This document shows, in pieces, positions 47,004 through 58,511 of a DNA stretch of 64,000 bases. Each line of letters starts with the position of its first letter. Within the stretch, counting starts at the first letter, position 1. The notes below the pieces were generated by a model. The model was not told the DNA's origin, ran no database searches, and saw only the letters and a program-made list of their open reading frames with translations. The stretch spans positions 2,550,001-2,614,000 of the forward strand of contig BPGD01000001.1 in NCBI GenBank assembly GCA_026002855.1, read 5' to 3'. The position numbers and the translations under genes are program-made. The stretch comes from Bryobacteraceae bacterium. Its GTDB lineage: Bacteria > Acidobacteriota > Terriglobia > Bryobacterales > Bryobacteraceae.

Positions 47004-47022
47004 GGCAGCGCGGCCCGCTGCC
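47004..47022 (-). terminator. Hairpin after the NarL regulator gene
   Basis: GGCAGCG (47004-47010) and CGCTGCC (47016-47022) form a 7-base stem with a 5-base loop, three bases beyond the stop of the regulator on the minus strand. The bases that follow are only moderately T-rich (TCATCGCGTTTCC), so termination is uncertain. Confidence 0.35.
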
Positions 47023-47025
47023 GCC

Positions 47026-47748
47026 TTAGCGCTCCGAATCCGGCAGGTGCAGCCCCTTGTGGATGGCGTACAGTGCCAGTTCCAGACGGTCTGAGACGCC
47101 CAGCTTGTCGAAGATGTTGTGGAGATGGTTCTTCACCGTCTGTTCGCTGATGAACATCTTCTCCGCCATCTCCTTGTTCTTGTACCCTTGGGCGACCAGC
47201 ATGACGATCTCACGCTCGCGCGCGCTGAGCGGCGAGCGCTCCCGGACACGGCCCTGCGCCGGCTGCGGCTCGGACGTCGAGGAGGCGAACTGCCGCATGA
47301 CGGCTGCGGTCGTTTGCGAGTCCAGCCAGATTTCGCCGGCGTGCACCTTGCGAATGCTCTTGACGATGAGCTCGGAGGCCGTCTGCTTCAGCACGATGCC
47401 CCGCGCGCCGAGCTTCATCACCTGGACGAACTCGTTCTTGTCCTCGCTCGCCGTCAGGATGATGACCTTGGCTTCGGATCCCCGCTGCTGCAAGGCCTGA
47501 AGCGTGCTGATGCCGTCGAGGTTCGGCATGCGTAAATCCAGCAGGATGATGTCCGGACTGTGTTGTGCCGCCTGTTCCAGCACCTCACGCCCGTCGCTGG
47601 CCACGGCGACCACCTCGATGTCGTCCTCCAGGCTCAGCAGTTTCTTCAGCCCGTCGCGCACGATGGGATGATCGTCCGCGATCATCACCCGGATCTTCCC
47701 CGGAGTGCCGGTGGAAGTGTTGGGTTCAGAGTTGGCGGTCGGGTTCAT
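47026..47748 (-). CDS. NarL/LuxR-type response regulator
   Basis: The 240-residue protein has a canonical receiver: RVMIADDHPIVRDGLKKLL, phosphoacceptor Asp in IILLDLRMPNLDG, the Thr of VIILTAS and the Lys of GIVLKQT. A LuxR-type domain follows (LSAREREIVMLVAQGYKNKE, ISEQTVKNHLHNIFDKLGV). Unlike the regulator at 23,003 it has an intact acidic pair. No kinase gene is adjacent, so its sensor is elsewhere. A near-consensus promoter precedes it. Confidence 0.93.
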   Translation of the reverse strand: MNPTANSEPNTSTGTPGKIRVMIADDHPIVRDGLKKLLSLEDDIEVVAVASDGREVLEQAAQHSPDIILLDLRMPNLDGISTLQALQQRGSEAKVIILTASEDKNEFVQVMKLGARGIVLKQTASELIVKSIRKVHAGEIWLDSQTTAAVMRQFASSTSEPQPAQGRVRERSPLSAREREIVMLVAQGYKNKEMAEKMFISEQTVKNHLHNIFDKLGVSDRLELALYAIHKGLHLPDSER

Positions 47749-47776
47749 GGTACCTCCGTCCGGCCTTCCTATGACA

Positions 47777-47805
47777 ATTCTAAGGAGACCCAGTACTAAT
47801 GTAAA
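47777..47805 (-). promoter_or_regulatory. Near-consensus sigma-70 promoter of the NarL regulator
   Basis: On the minus strand TTTACA (47800-47805) and TAGAAT (47777-47782) are separated by exactly 17 bases, each matching five of six consensus positions. The start codon is about 30 bases downstream with GGAGG in front. The heptamer GTACTAA lies in the spacer on the plus strand (47793-47799) and again at 47863-47869. Confidence 0.6.
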
Positions 47806-47896
47806 CTGCGCAGGCTCCTTGGGTCGGAACCCGGATCTGCCTGAATTGGCCCTCGGGCGGACGTACTAAGGTCCGTACGCGCTCGCCCATCTGACC

Positions 47897-50008
47897 TCAG
47901 GGTGTCATCCCCGGGCTCAGCCGCCGGGAGGGCAGGGAAACAAAACAGTCCGATGGCTCGACCTCCACGGCGACCTTTCCCTGGCGGGCCTGCACGTCGA
48001 CGCGTGTGGGACGCCCTGGCCGGAATTCCAGATCCAGCCGCGCCGTTCCCACCCTGTATCCGCGCAGCCGGGCTGGCAGGGCGCCGCAGGGCAGGCGCGG
48101 CCGGATGCGGAGCCGGTCTTCCATCGCATCCGGCTCCAGTCCGAGCAGGCCCGCCGCCACCGGATGGATCAACGCCATGGAGCTGAACAACTGGTGGGGA
48201 ACCGCCCGTGGTCCCAGGGCCAGCCGGTCGCCGCTGAAGTACTCGGCCAGAAAGCCGGCGCCGCCGAGCCCCACGGCCTGCCGCAGCCCGTCGAGGGCCG
48301 CGAAGGCCGCGGCCGGCTGGCCGTGACGGAACATCGCAAGCAGCGCCTGGGCCGTGACGAACGGCCAGACGCTGCCGTCGTTATAGCTCACCGGATTATA
48401 AAACGGGCTGTCGGTGGCGAACAGGCGCGCCCCCCACGGCGTCAGCAGCCGCGGCGAGGCGAGCGCATCGGCGGCGCGGCGCGAGAGCCCGTCCTCCACG
48501 TTTCCCTCGGCCACGAGCATTGCCTGCCAGGCCGAGTTTGCCTCGTAGCGCGAGCCGTCCCGAAGCTCGGCAAACGCGAAGTAGCCTCGCTCGGGAACGA
48601 ACCAGCGCCGGACCGATGCCAGTGCCTGCCGCCGCCGCGCATCGGCCTCGGCCGCCAGGGAGGCGTCGCCGCGCCACCGGGCCATCTGCTCCCACCCGCG
48701 CAGCCCGGCCAGCCACACCCCCTGAAGATAGACGTCCCGGGCCACTTTTCCGCTGAGCGCGCCTGTCTCCACGGCGGCCGCGCCGCCCTTCGCGTTCGAC
48801 AGCAGTCCATCGTCGTCCATGATGGACAGGCAGTAGCGCCAGGCCCGTTCGAGCTTCGTCCAGTTCTCCTGGAGCCATGTCCGGTCGCCCGTCTGCCGCA
48901 GATACAGGTGCGCCGTGTGCAGAAACAGCGGCGTCGTGTCCGCGTGGTAGAAGCCGTAAGGGTAGCTGTTCCAGTCGAGCAGTGCGGCCGACTGCGTCCA
49001 CTCGTGCATGATCTTGCCGTCGGCGCGTTGCCGCTCGAGCAGGAAGCCGAGCGCTTCGCGGGCTCCTTCGAAGTCGCCATAGGCGAGCATCGCCCAGACG
49101 CTCATCATCGTGTCGCCGCCGAAATGCCAGCCGAAGCCGGGCCGCTGGCTGGCGCCCGATGGCGCCCACCCGGCCACAAGTCCGCAGCCGACGCCCTCGT
49201 TGCAGGCCCAGCCGCGTTCGATGGCGATCTTCGACCAATCCCATGTTTCAGTGAACGGCGGCCATTCGAGCGCGGCCGTCCGCTCCAGAAATTGCCGGAA
49301 ATGTTTTTCCGATTGCGCGGCGATCTCCCAGGCGCTGCCGATGGCCGCGTCGTAATGCCGGCGCGAGAGGGCGATCAGAATCGGCACGCGGCCGGCGCGC
49401 TCCAGATCGAACTCCACCGCGGCGGTGCGTTCGGGGAGCTGGTGGCCGATCTGTTCGCTGATGCGGCGGAACGCGGGCGAGCCGAGCACCGGCCGGAAGC
49501 GCCGCAGTCCCTCGGAGAAGGCGAGCACGCCGGCCTCCGCGTCCCAGCCTGTGGACTGGCCGCCGAACGCGGCGGGCCACATCGGCTGCATCTCCGGCAC
49601 GAATGTCGCGCGGAAGCGCAACGGCCGCGACGTGTCGACGTCAAGCAGCACGGCCGCGACGGGTTCTGATGGGGAGACGGCCCACGTCTGCCGGACGGTG
49701 AAGGCCGGATGCACATGCGTCAGGGTGACGCCGCCGGGACGCACCTCGACCGTCTCGGCCAGATCGGCGAGCGGCACCGGCTCGAGCGCCTGATCGACGA
49801 ATATCCAGAGCCGGAAATCCCGCAGCACCTTGATGGGGAAAACCCACGCCTCCAGCCGGCCGTCCTCGAAGCCGAGAAGCGCCGCCCGGCGGCCGTTGGC
49901 GGCGATATACCGGTTCGGCTGCGCGGGTTTTTGCAGGAAAGGAGGCTCGGCAGAGGCCGCGCAGAGAACGGCCGTGAGGCAAAAGTAACGGAAGATTTCC
50001 GGGTGCAT
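47897..50008 (-). CDS. Exported glycosidase of the amylo-alpha-1,6-glucosidase (debranching) type
   Basis: The 703-residue protein has a signal peptide (RYFCLTAVLCAASAEPPF), an N-terminal beta-rich domain and, from about residue 260, an alpha/alpha toroid like the C-terminal glucosidase domain of glycogen debranching enzymes: WHFGGDTMMSVWAMLAYGDF, ERQRADGKIMHEW, YGFYHADTTPLFLHTAHLY and YNDGSVWPFVTAQALL. A C-terminal beta domain ends it. It would cleave alpha-glucans or related glycans outside the cytoplasm, unlike the cytosolic glycogen enzyme; the substrate is not certain. It is divergent from the efflux operon with only 36 bases between starts. Confidence 0.75.
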   Translation of the reverse strand: MHPEIFRYFCLTAVLCAASAEPPFLQKPAQPNRYIAANGRRAALLGFEDGRLEAWVFPIKVLRDFRLWIFVDQALEPVPLADLAETVEVRPGGVTLTHVHPAFTVRQTWAVSPSEPVAAVLLDVDTSRPLRFRATFVPEMQPMWPAAFGGQSTGWDAEAGVLAFSEGLRRFRPVLGSPAFRRISEQIGHQLPERTAAVEFDLERAGRVPILIALSRRHYDAAIGSAWEIAAQSEKHFRQFLERTAALEWPPFTETWDWSKIAIERGWACNEGVGCGLVAGWAPSGASQRPGFGWHFGGDTMMSVWAMLAYGDFEGAREALGFLLERQRADGKIMHEWTQSAALLDWNSYPYGFYHADTTPLFLHTAHLYLRQTGDRTWLQENWTKLERAWRYCLSIMDDDGLLSNAKGGAAAVETGALSGKVARDVYLQGVWLAGLRGWEQMARWRGDASLAAEADARRRQALASVRRWFVPERGYFAFAELRDGSRYEANSAWQAMLVAEGNVEDGLSRRAADALASPRLLTPWGARLFATDSPFYNPVSYNDGSVWPFVTAQALLAMFRHGQPAAAFAALDGLRQAVGLGGAGFLAEYFSGDRLALGPRAVPHQLFSSMALIHPVAAGLLGLEPDAMEDRLRIRPRLPCGALPARLRGYRVGTARLDLEFRPGRPTRVDVQARQGKVAVEVEPSDCFVSLPSRRLSPGMTP

Positions 50009-50044
50009 CTTCAGTTGCTAGAGTATGACTTTCGGTATCTTCTC

Positions 50045-51262
50045 ATGAGGCGCCTGTTCGCCACATTCGCCCTGGCGCTCTCCGCCGCCGCCCAGGAGCC
50101 GCTCACGCTGGAGGCGGCGGTGCAGCGCGCCCTGGATTCCCATCCTCTGCTGGCCGAGGGGCGCCAGCGCGTCGAATCTGCCCGAGGACAGTTGCGCCAG
50201 GCCGGGCTGACTTTCAACCCAAGATTGATTCTTCAGGCGGAAAATTACCGCGCCTGGGGCGCGCGCCCCATCCAGACCAGCCGCGAAACCGACGACTTTG
50301 CCTATCTCCAGCAGACGTTCGAGACGGCCGGCAAGCGCGGCAAGCGCGTCGAGCTTGCCTCGCGCGGACTGCGCGCCGCCGAACTCGAGCTGGACGTGCT
50401 GCGGCGCAACGTGGCGCGCGAGGTTTCACTGGCCTATTGGGCGGCGCTTGGGGCGACGAAAATCCACGAAATTCTGCTCGAAAGCGTGCGAAATTTCGAA
50501 AAAATCGTGGAATATCACGAAATCCGCGTGCGCGAGGGCGCGATGGCGGAAAACGACCTGCTGCGCGTGAGGCTCGAGCTTGGCCGCATCCAGCTCGCGA
50601 CCAACAACGCCGGGCTTGACGCCGCAAAGGCGCGCATCGAGCTGTTCCGCGCGATGGGCCAGACGGTATTTCCGGAGATCCGCTTTGCCGATCCGCTCCA
50701 GTTGAGCGACGACCGTCCGCTGCCGGCTGACGAAGAGGAGGCATTGCGCCGCCGCCCGGAGATGCAGCTTGCGCTGGCGCGGCTTGAGCAGGCGCGCGGC
50801 AACGTGGTTGTGCAACGGGCCAACGCCACGCCCAATCTGGACGCGTTGTTCGGTTACAAGCGATCCATGGGCGAACATACGCTCATCGCCGGCCTCCAGT
50901 GGGACCTGCCGGTGCTCAACCGCAACCAGGGCAACGTTCAGAGCGCGGCGGCGGAGGTCCGCGCCGCCGAGGCCAACCTGGCCGCCACCGAAGCGATCAT
51001 CCGCGCGGAAGTGCGGGCGGCGGCGGCCGAATATCAGGTGCGGCGGCAGCAGTTGAGGGAACTGGTGGGCAGGCTCCGCAGTGAAGCGGACCAGACATCG
51101 AAGATCGCGCAGTCGGCTTACCGCCTGGGCGGCGCGGACCTGTTGCGGCTGCTCGACGCCGAGCGGCTCCGCATCGAGATCGAGCAGGTTCACTACCGGG
51201 CGTGGATGGAGTACCGGCAAAGCATGGAGGTGCTCGAATTCGCATTGGGGGTGAAGCCATGA
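50045..51262 (+). CDS. Outer-membrane efflux protein, TolC/CzcC family
   Basis: The 405-residue protein has a signal peptide (RRLFATFALALSAAAQ) and the TolC repeat structure: LTLEAAVQRALDSHPLLAEG and, in the second half, RRRPEMQLALARLEQARGNV with long coiled-coil helices. It is shorter than E. coli TolC, as is usual for CzcC-like channels. It would form the outer-membrane duct of the RND pump encoded next. The ATG at 50045 opens the signal peptide. Its stop overlaps the adaptor gene (ATGA). Confidence 0.88.
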   Translation: MRRLFATFALALSAAAQEPLTLEAAVQRALDSHPLLAEGRQRVESARGQLRQAGLTFNPRLILQAENYRAWGARPIQTSRETDDFAYLQQTFETAGKRGKRVELASRGLRAAELELDVLRRNVAREVSLAYWAALGATKIHEILLESVRNFEKIVEYHEIRVREGAMAENDLLRVRLELGRIQLATNNAGLDAAKARIELFRAMGQTVFPEIRFADPLQLSDDRPLPADEEEALRRRPEMQLALARLEQARGNVVVQRANATPNLDALFGYKRSMGEHTLIAGLQWDLPVLNRNQGNVQSAAAEVRAAEANLAATEAIIRAEVRAAAAEYQVRRQQLRELVGRLRSEADQTSKIAQSAYRLGGADLLRLLDAERLRIEIEQVHYRAWMEYRQSMEVLEFALGVKP

Positions 51263-52470
51263 AGCGGGCCGCGCTCGCGCTCGTTCTTCTGGGTCTGCTG
51301 GCCGGCTGCCAGAAGGAGCCGCCGCGGGCCGCGCCGGCGCCGGCCGCGGGCGCCGCGGCCCAGCCCGTCGTACAGCTGGATGCCGCATTGCTTGCCCAGG
51401 CGGGCGTCCGGGTGGAGCCGGTGCAGGAGCGCCGTGTCCCGGTCACCGTGCGCGCCAACGGACGGCTGGCGGCGAACGAGGAACACACCTGGCGCGTGGG
51501 CGCCATCACGGACGGCCGCATCATCCAGGTGCTGGTGCGCGTGGGAGACCGCGTGGAAAAGGGCCAGGTGCTGGCGCGGATGTTCAGCCATGACGTGCAC
51601 GAGTCCCGGGCCATGTACCGCCGCGCCGTGGCTGAATACAACCGGCTTCAGTCCAACCTCGAATACGCCCGCCGCCAGCGGGACCGCATCCGGCGGCTGC
51701 TGGAGATGAAAGCGGCCAGCCAGGAACAGCTCGACACGGCGGAAAACGAGCTGCGCAATGCCGAGACCGCGCTGCGCGCCGCGGAAATCGAAGTCAACCG
51801 CACGCGCCAGCATCTGGTGGAATTCCTCGAGATCCCCATCGAGGGGCCGGATCACCGGGAACCCGGCGCGGACTCCTATTCGGAGGCGGACCTGATTCCC
51901 ATCCGCGCGCCCGCCTCCGGCGTCGTGATCTCGCGGCTGGTGACCGCCGGCAGCGTCGTTCAGGCCTCCAGCGAACTGTTCATCATCAGCGATCTTTCCA
52001 GCATCTGGGTGATCGCCGCCCTGCAGGAAGAGTTCCTCTCGCGCGTGAGGCCCGGCATGGCGGCGCGCGTTTCCGTGCAGGCCTACCCGGACCGGCCCTT
52101 CGTGGGGCGCGTCCTCCGGGTCAATGAAAAACTCGATCCAGAGACCCGCACCGTGCAGGCGATCATCGAAATCGACAATCGCCACGGGCTGCTCAAGCCC
52201 GAGATGTACGGGGTGGTGGAGCTCGAATCCGGCGCAAGCGAACAGGGCCTGTACGTGCTGCAAAGCGCCATCCAGGACGTGAGCGGCCAGCCGACGGTGT
52301 TTGTCGAAACCGGGCCGGGACGGTTCGAGCCGCGCCCGGTGGAACCGGGCCGCGCCATCGACCGGCTGGTCGAGGTCCGGCGCGGGCTGCGAGCCGGCGA
52401 GCGTGTGGCCGTCGAAGGCGGATTCGTGCTGAAGTCCCAACTGCTGAAGTCGACGCTCAGCGAGGAATAG
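51259..52470 (+). CDS. RND efflux periplasmic adaptor lipoprotein (CzcB/CusB-like)
   Basis: The 403-residue protein starts with a lipoprotein signal (ALALVLLGLLAGC, Cys at about residue 16). It has a barrel-sandwich hybrid (QVLVRVGDRVEKGQVLARMF), a helical hairpin (RRQRDRIRRLLEMKAASQEQ) and a beta-barrel domain with FVGRVLRVNEKLDPETRTVQ. It joins the inner-membrane pump to the outer-membrane channel. The metal-binding Met triplet of CusB is not evident, so the metal is not determined. It overlaps the TolC-like gene by 4 bases and precedes the pump by 6. Confidence 0.9.
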   Translation: MKRAALALVLLGLLAGCQKEPPRAAPAPAAGAAAQPVVQLDAALLAQAGVRVEPVQERRVPVTVRANGRLAANEEHTWRVGAITDGRIIQVLVRVGDRVEKGQVLARMFSHDVHESRAMYRRAVAEYNRLQSNLEYARRQRDRIRRLLEMKAASQEQLDTAENELRNAETALRAAEIEVNRTRQHLVEFLEIPIEGPDHREPGADSYSEADLIPIRAPASGVVISRLVTAGSVVQASSELFIISDLSSIWVIAALQEEFLSRVRPGMAARVSVQAYPDRPFVGRVLRVNEKLDPETRTVQAIIEIDNRHGLLKPEMYGVVELESGASEQGLYVLQSAIQDVSGQPTVFVETGPGRFEPRPVEPGRAIDRLVEVRRGLRAGERVAVEGGFVLKSQLLKSTLSEE

Positions 52471-52476
52471 CCGGCC

Positions 52477-55599
<3,123 letters not shown>

Positions 55600-55608
55600 G
55601 GCGCAGCG

Positions 55609-56238
55609 TCAGAAGTCGATTGACTGAAGGATCTGACTCGGCTTCAGGCCGAAAGCGCGCGCGATGGCCAGCAGGCTTTCCATCGAAGGGAGATTTGCAC
55701 CGCGTTCGATCGAGCTGATCTGGCTGACACTCAGCTTCGCCGCCGCCGCCAGATCCTTCAGCGACCAGTCCCGCTCGGCGCGCAGCACGCGGATCCGCTG
55801 ACCGAGTTTTTCGCGCAGCCGGTCTTGCAGCGCGCGGCCAAACCCGTAGCGCTCCACCGCGTTGGCCAGCACCTGCCGGAGCTGGTTCAGCGTGAACGGC
55901 TTGGCGATGTAGTCGAAGACGTTCATCTTGAACGTGGCCCGCATGTCTTCGAGCGACGGGTAGCCGGTGACGATGATCACGCAGAGGCCGGGGAATCGCT
56001 GGAGCAGCCGCTCGAGCACCTCGTCGCCACGCGTGCGGCCCATCTTCATGTCGAGCAGCACGATGTCCGGCCGCCGCTCCTCGGCCGACTCAAGCAGTTC
56101 TTCCGCGCGCTCGAACACGCGCGCCGAATAGATCCCCTCGTCGCGCAGGAAGTCTTCGATGTACTGGAGGAAATCGCGGTCGTCGTCAAGCACCGCGACA
56201 TCCACCAGTGCGGGTTGGTCTTGCGGTTCCGCCGTCAT
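55609..56238 (-). CDS. Response regulator with receiver and XRE-type helix-turn-helix
   Basis: The 209-residue protein joins a receiver (VAVLDDDRDFLQYIEDFLRD, phosphoacceptor Asp in IVLLDMKMGRTRGDEV, Thr of VIIVTGYP, Lys of YIAKPF) to a C-terminal XRE/HTH_3 domain (LRAERDWSLKDLAAAAKLSV, SQISSIERGANLPSMESLL). XRE output domains are uncommon in response regulators, where winged or LuxR-type helices dominate. It overlaps the kinase gene by 4 bases and is its obvious partner. Candidate targets are the flanking efflux and complex III operons. Confidence 0.92.
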   Translation of the reverse strand: MTAEPQDQPALVDVAVLDDDRDFLQYIEDFLRDEGIYSARVFERAEELLESAEERRPDIVLLDMKMGRTRGDEVLERLLQRFPGLCVIIVTGYPSLEDMRATFKMNVFDYIAKPFTLNQLRQVLANAVERYGFGRALQDRLREKLGQRIRVLRAERDWSLKDLAAAAKLSVSQISSIERGANLPSMESLLAIARAFGLKPSQILQSIDF

Positions 56239-57710
56239 CGTTGCTGTCCCTCGCAGTGCGCCGGCAGAATCACTTCCAGCACGGCGCCTCCCTCTTCTCT
56301 GTTGTACGCGCGGATCTCGCCGCCGTGCTGATGGACGATGCCCTGGGCCACGGTCAGCCCGAGGCCTGTGCCCTCGGCGTCGAGCCGCGCCGTGACGAAG
56401 GCGTCGAAGACGCCCGGCAGGATCTCAGGCGGGATGCCCGGTCCGTTGTCCTCCACCCGGATCCGCCAGCCGGGGGCGCCGCCGAGCGTGGCCGGCTCCG
56501 CCACGGCCCGGATCAGGCCCTCTCCCGGCGGCACGGCCTGGAGCGCGTTGCGCAGCAGGTTTACGAACACCTGCACCAGCCGCCCCGGATTGCCGCAGAC
56601 ACGCGCCTGTTCCGGCACATCGAGCGTGAGGCTCACCTGGGGTGCCTTTTCGTCGATGGCCACCAGGTGCCAGGCCTCCTCGACGAGCGGCCGGAGCGGC
56701 GTCTCTTCCATGGACTCGCGCCGCAGCCGCGCGAAATCGAGCAGGGAATGGCTGATCCGCCGCAGCCGGTCGGTGACGCGCTTCATCCGCTCCAGCCGCG
56801 CGCGCGTCGCCTCGTCGCAGCTCTTTTCAAGCAGCTTCTCGATGGAGCCGTGCAACACCGCCAGCGGCGTATTCATCTCGTGGGCGACGCTGGCGCTGAG
56901 GATGCCGAGACTCACCAGCCGGTCCTGCGCCTCCAGGTTGCGCCGCGCGTTTTCGAGCTCGTCCTCCCGCCGGCGCAGCGCCCGCACCGTGTCGTTGTGG
57001 GAGCGCAGGATCAGGCCGATCTCATCGCCCGGGATGAACTGCTCGTCGATGATCTCCGCCCTGCGGTCTCCGCGGCGCGTGGCGGCGTCGGCGGCCAGCA
57101 GCAGCCGCAGCGGCTGATACACGTAGCGCGGCAGGATAATCAGTTCCAACAGGAGCACGGCCAGCACGTACAGCGTGCCCAGCGCGGCAAACAGGCCCAT
57201 CTGCACGCCAGCCACAACGCTGTCATAAAACCGCACCGGCAGCGTCAGGCGATAGTAGCGCCGCGTGCCGGGGATCAGCTTATAAACATGTTCGCTGCCG
57301 GAGCGCCACACCCGCCCGGGATATTGTCGCATCCAGGCGGAGGCTTCCTCCGGCAGCCCGAACTCCTCCGCCGTACCCTGGCGCACATCATAGGGCCGCA
57401 GCGCGGCATCGTCTCCGTTCTCCGGCAGCAGCGCGCTGAAGGCGTTGAGAATCAGCGTCATTTCCCGCTCCTGTGCCTGCCGGAGCCGCCCCTCGACAAC
57501 CGGGATGACCGTGAAATATACTGCACAGGCCAGGAGGAGGAAGAAGCTGTTGTGCAGGACCATCAGCTTCGGCCTGACCCTGAGGTCGCCGAACCTCCGG
57601 CTGATGCCCCGCAGCGGCCGCGCTTCCATCAGGCGCGCCGGCAGTACCGGCGCCGCTCCGATCGACTGCGACTCTTCGGACTCCGGAAGCATCTCATTCC
57701 TGTCGGACAA
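56235..57710 (-). CDS. Membrane sensor histidine kinase
   Basis: The 491-residue protein has TM helices at about residues 50-70 (FFLLLACAVYFTVIPVV) and 170-195 (LGTLYVLAVLLLELIILP), enclosing a periplasmic sensor region of about 100 residues. A HAMP-like linker follows, then the H box SVAHEMNTPLAVLHG, N box LVQVFVNLLRNALQAV, G1 VEDNGPGIPPE and G2 GTGLGLTVAQGIVHQHGG. It phosphorylates the XRE-type regulator encoded downstream. The signal is unknown. It is divergent from the complex III operon. Confidence 0.94.
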   Translation of the reverse strand: MSDRNEMLPESEESQSIGAAPVLPARLMEARPLRGISRRFGDLRVRPKLMVLHNSFFLLLACAVYFTVIPVVEGRLRQAQEREMTLILNAFSALLPENGDDAALRPYDVRQGTAEEFGLPEEASAWMRQYPGRVWRSGSEHVYKLIPGTRRYYRLTLPVRFYDSVVAGVQMGLFAALGTLYVLAVLLLELIILPRYVYQPLRLLLAADAATRRGDRRAEIIDEQFIPGDEIGLILRSHNDTVRALRRREDELENARRNLEAQDRLVSLGILSASVAHEMNTPLAVLHGSIEKLLEKSCDEATRARLERMKRVTDRLRRISHSLLDFARLRRESMEETPLRPLVEEAWHLVAIDEKAPQVSLTLDVPEQARVCGNPGRLVQVFVNLLRNALQAVPPGEGLIRAVAEPATLGGAPGWRIRVEDNGPGIPPEILPGVFDAFVTARLDAEGTGLGLTVAQGIVHQHGGEIRAYNREEGGAVLEVILPAHCEGQQR

Positions 57711-57722
57711 GAATATTTGCTC

Positions 57723-57754
57723 CTATTGCGGAAATAGTATGGCTGTGGTAGAAA
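57723..57754 (+). promoter_or_regulatory. Candidate act operon promoter with small inverted repeat
   Basis: In the 138-base divergent gap before actA, TTGCGG (57726-57731) and TAGAAA (57749-57754) are 17 bases apart and could be a weak promoter. An inverted repeat CTATT/AATAG (57723-57727 and 57733-57737) overlaps the -35 region and may be a regulator site. A further small stem CCCGG/CCGGG lies downstream. Support is modest. Confidence 0.3.
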
Positions 57755-57848
57755 AAAAGACAAGTCTCCCGGTCCACCCGGGGGCTGCGAACCTGCCAGG
57801 CCAGGTCAGAGGGGCTGAAGCTGGTTTCCATCTGAGAGACATCCAGGC

Positions 57849-58496
57849 ATGAGCGCACCCTTTTCGCGAAGGTTCGACACGAATTTGCGCCTCGCCGCCG
57901 GAGCCGCCCTGCTGGTGCTCGGCGCCGTCGGCGCTGTGGCCGCCTATCTTTTCCACCCCCGGCAGCTCGACACCGGCTACATGCCGGTGCAGCCTGTGCC
58001 GTACAGTCACAAGCTCCATGCCGGCAACCTCGGCCTGGACTGCCTGTACTGCCACACAACCGTCACCGAGGCCAGCTTTGCGGCCGTGCCGATGACGGAA
58101 ATCTGCATGAACTGCCATGCGCGGGTGAAGGAAAAGAGCCCCAAGCTTCAGGCGATCCGGGACAGTTACGCCACCGGCAAGCCCGTGCAGTGGGTGCAGG
58201 TGCACCGGCTGCCAGACTACGTTTATTTTAATCACCGCGCCCATGTGACAGCCGGCGTGAGCTGCGTAAGCTGCCACGGCCGCGTGGATCAGATGACTGA
58301 AGTAATGCAGGTGCAGCCGCTCTCCATGGCCTGGTGCCTCGACTGTCACCGCAACCCCGCGCCGCACATCCGGCCGCCGGAGCTGGTGACCAAACTCGAC
58401 TGGCAGCCCGAGGGCGACCCGGCCGTGCTCGGAGCGAAGCTGATCCGCGAAAAGGGCATTCATCCGCCCGACAACTGCTCTGCCTGCCATCGTTGA
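57849..58496 (+). CDS. actA: Alternative complex III subunit A, pentaheme cytochrome c
   Basis: The 215-residue protein has one N-terminal membrane anchor (AAGAALLVLGAVGAVAAYLF) and five CXXCH motifs: CLYCH (65-69), CMNCH, CVSCH, CLDCH and CSACH near the C-terminus. ActA is the multiheme subunit of alternative complex III, the quinol:cytochrome c or quinol:oxidase oxidoreductase that replaces bc1. It is the first gene of the operon and 15 bases upstream of actB. Confidence 0.92.
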   Translation: MSAPFSRRFDTNLRLAAGAALLVLGAVGAVAAYLFHPRQLDTGYMPVQPVPYSHKLHAGNLGLDCLYCHTTVTEASFAAVPMTEICMNCHARVKEKSPKLQAIRDSYATGKPVQWVQVHRLPDYVYFNHRAHVTAGVSCVSCHGRVDQMTEVMQVQPLSMAWCLDCHRNPAPHIRPPELVTKLDWQPEGDPAVLGAKLIREKGIHPPDNCSACHR

Positions 58497-58511
58497 GCCC
58501 CGCATGACGCC

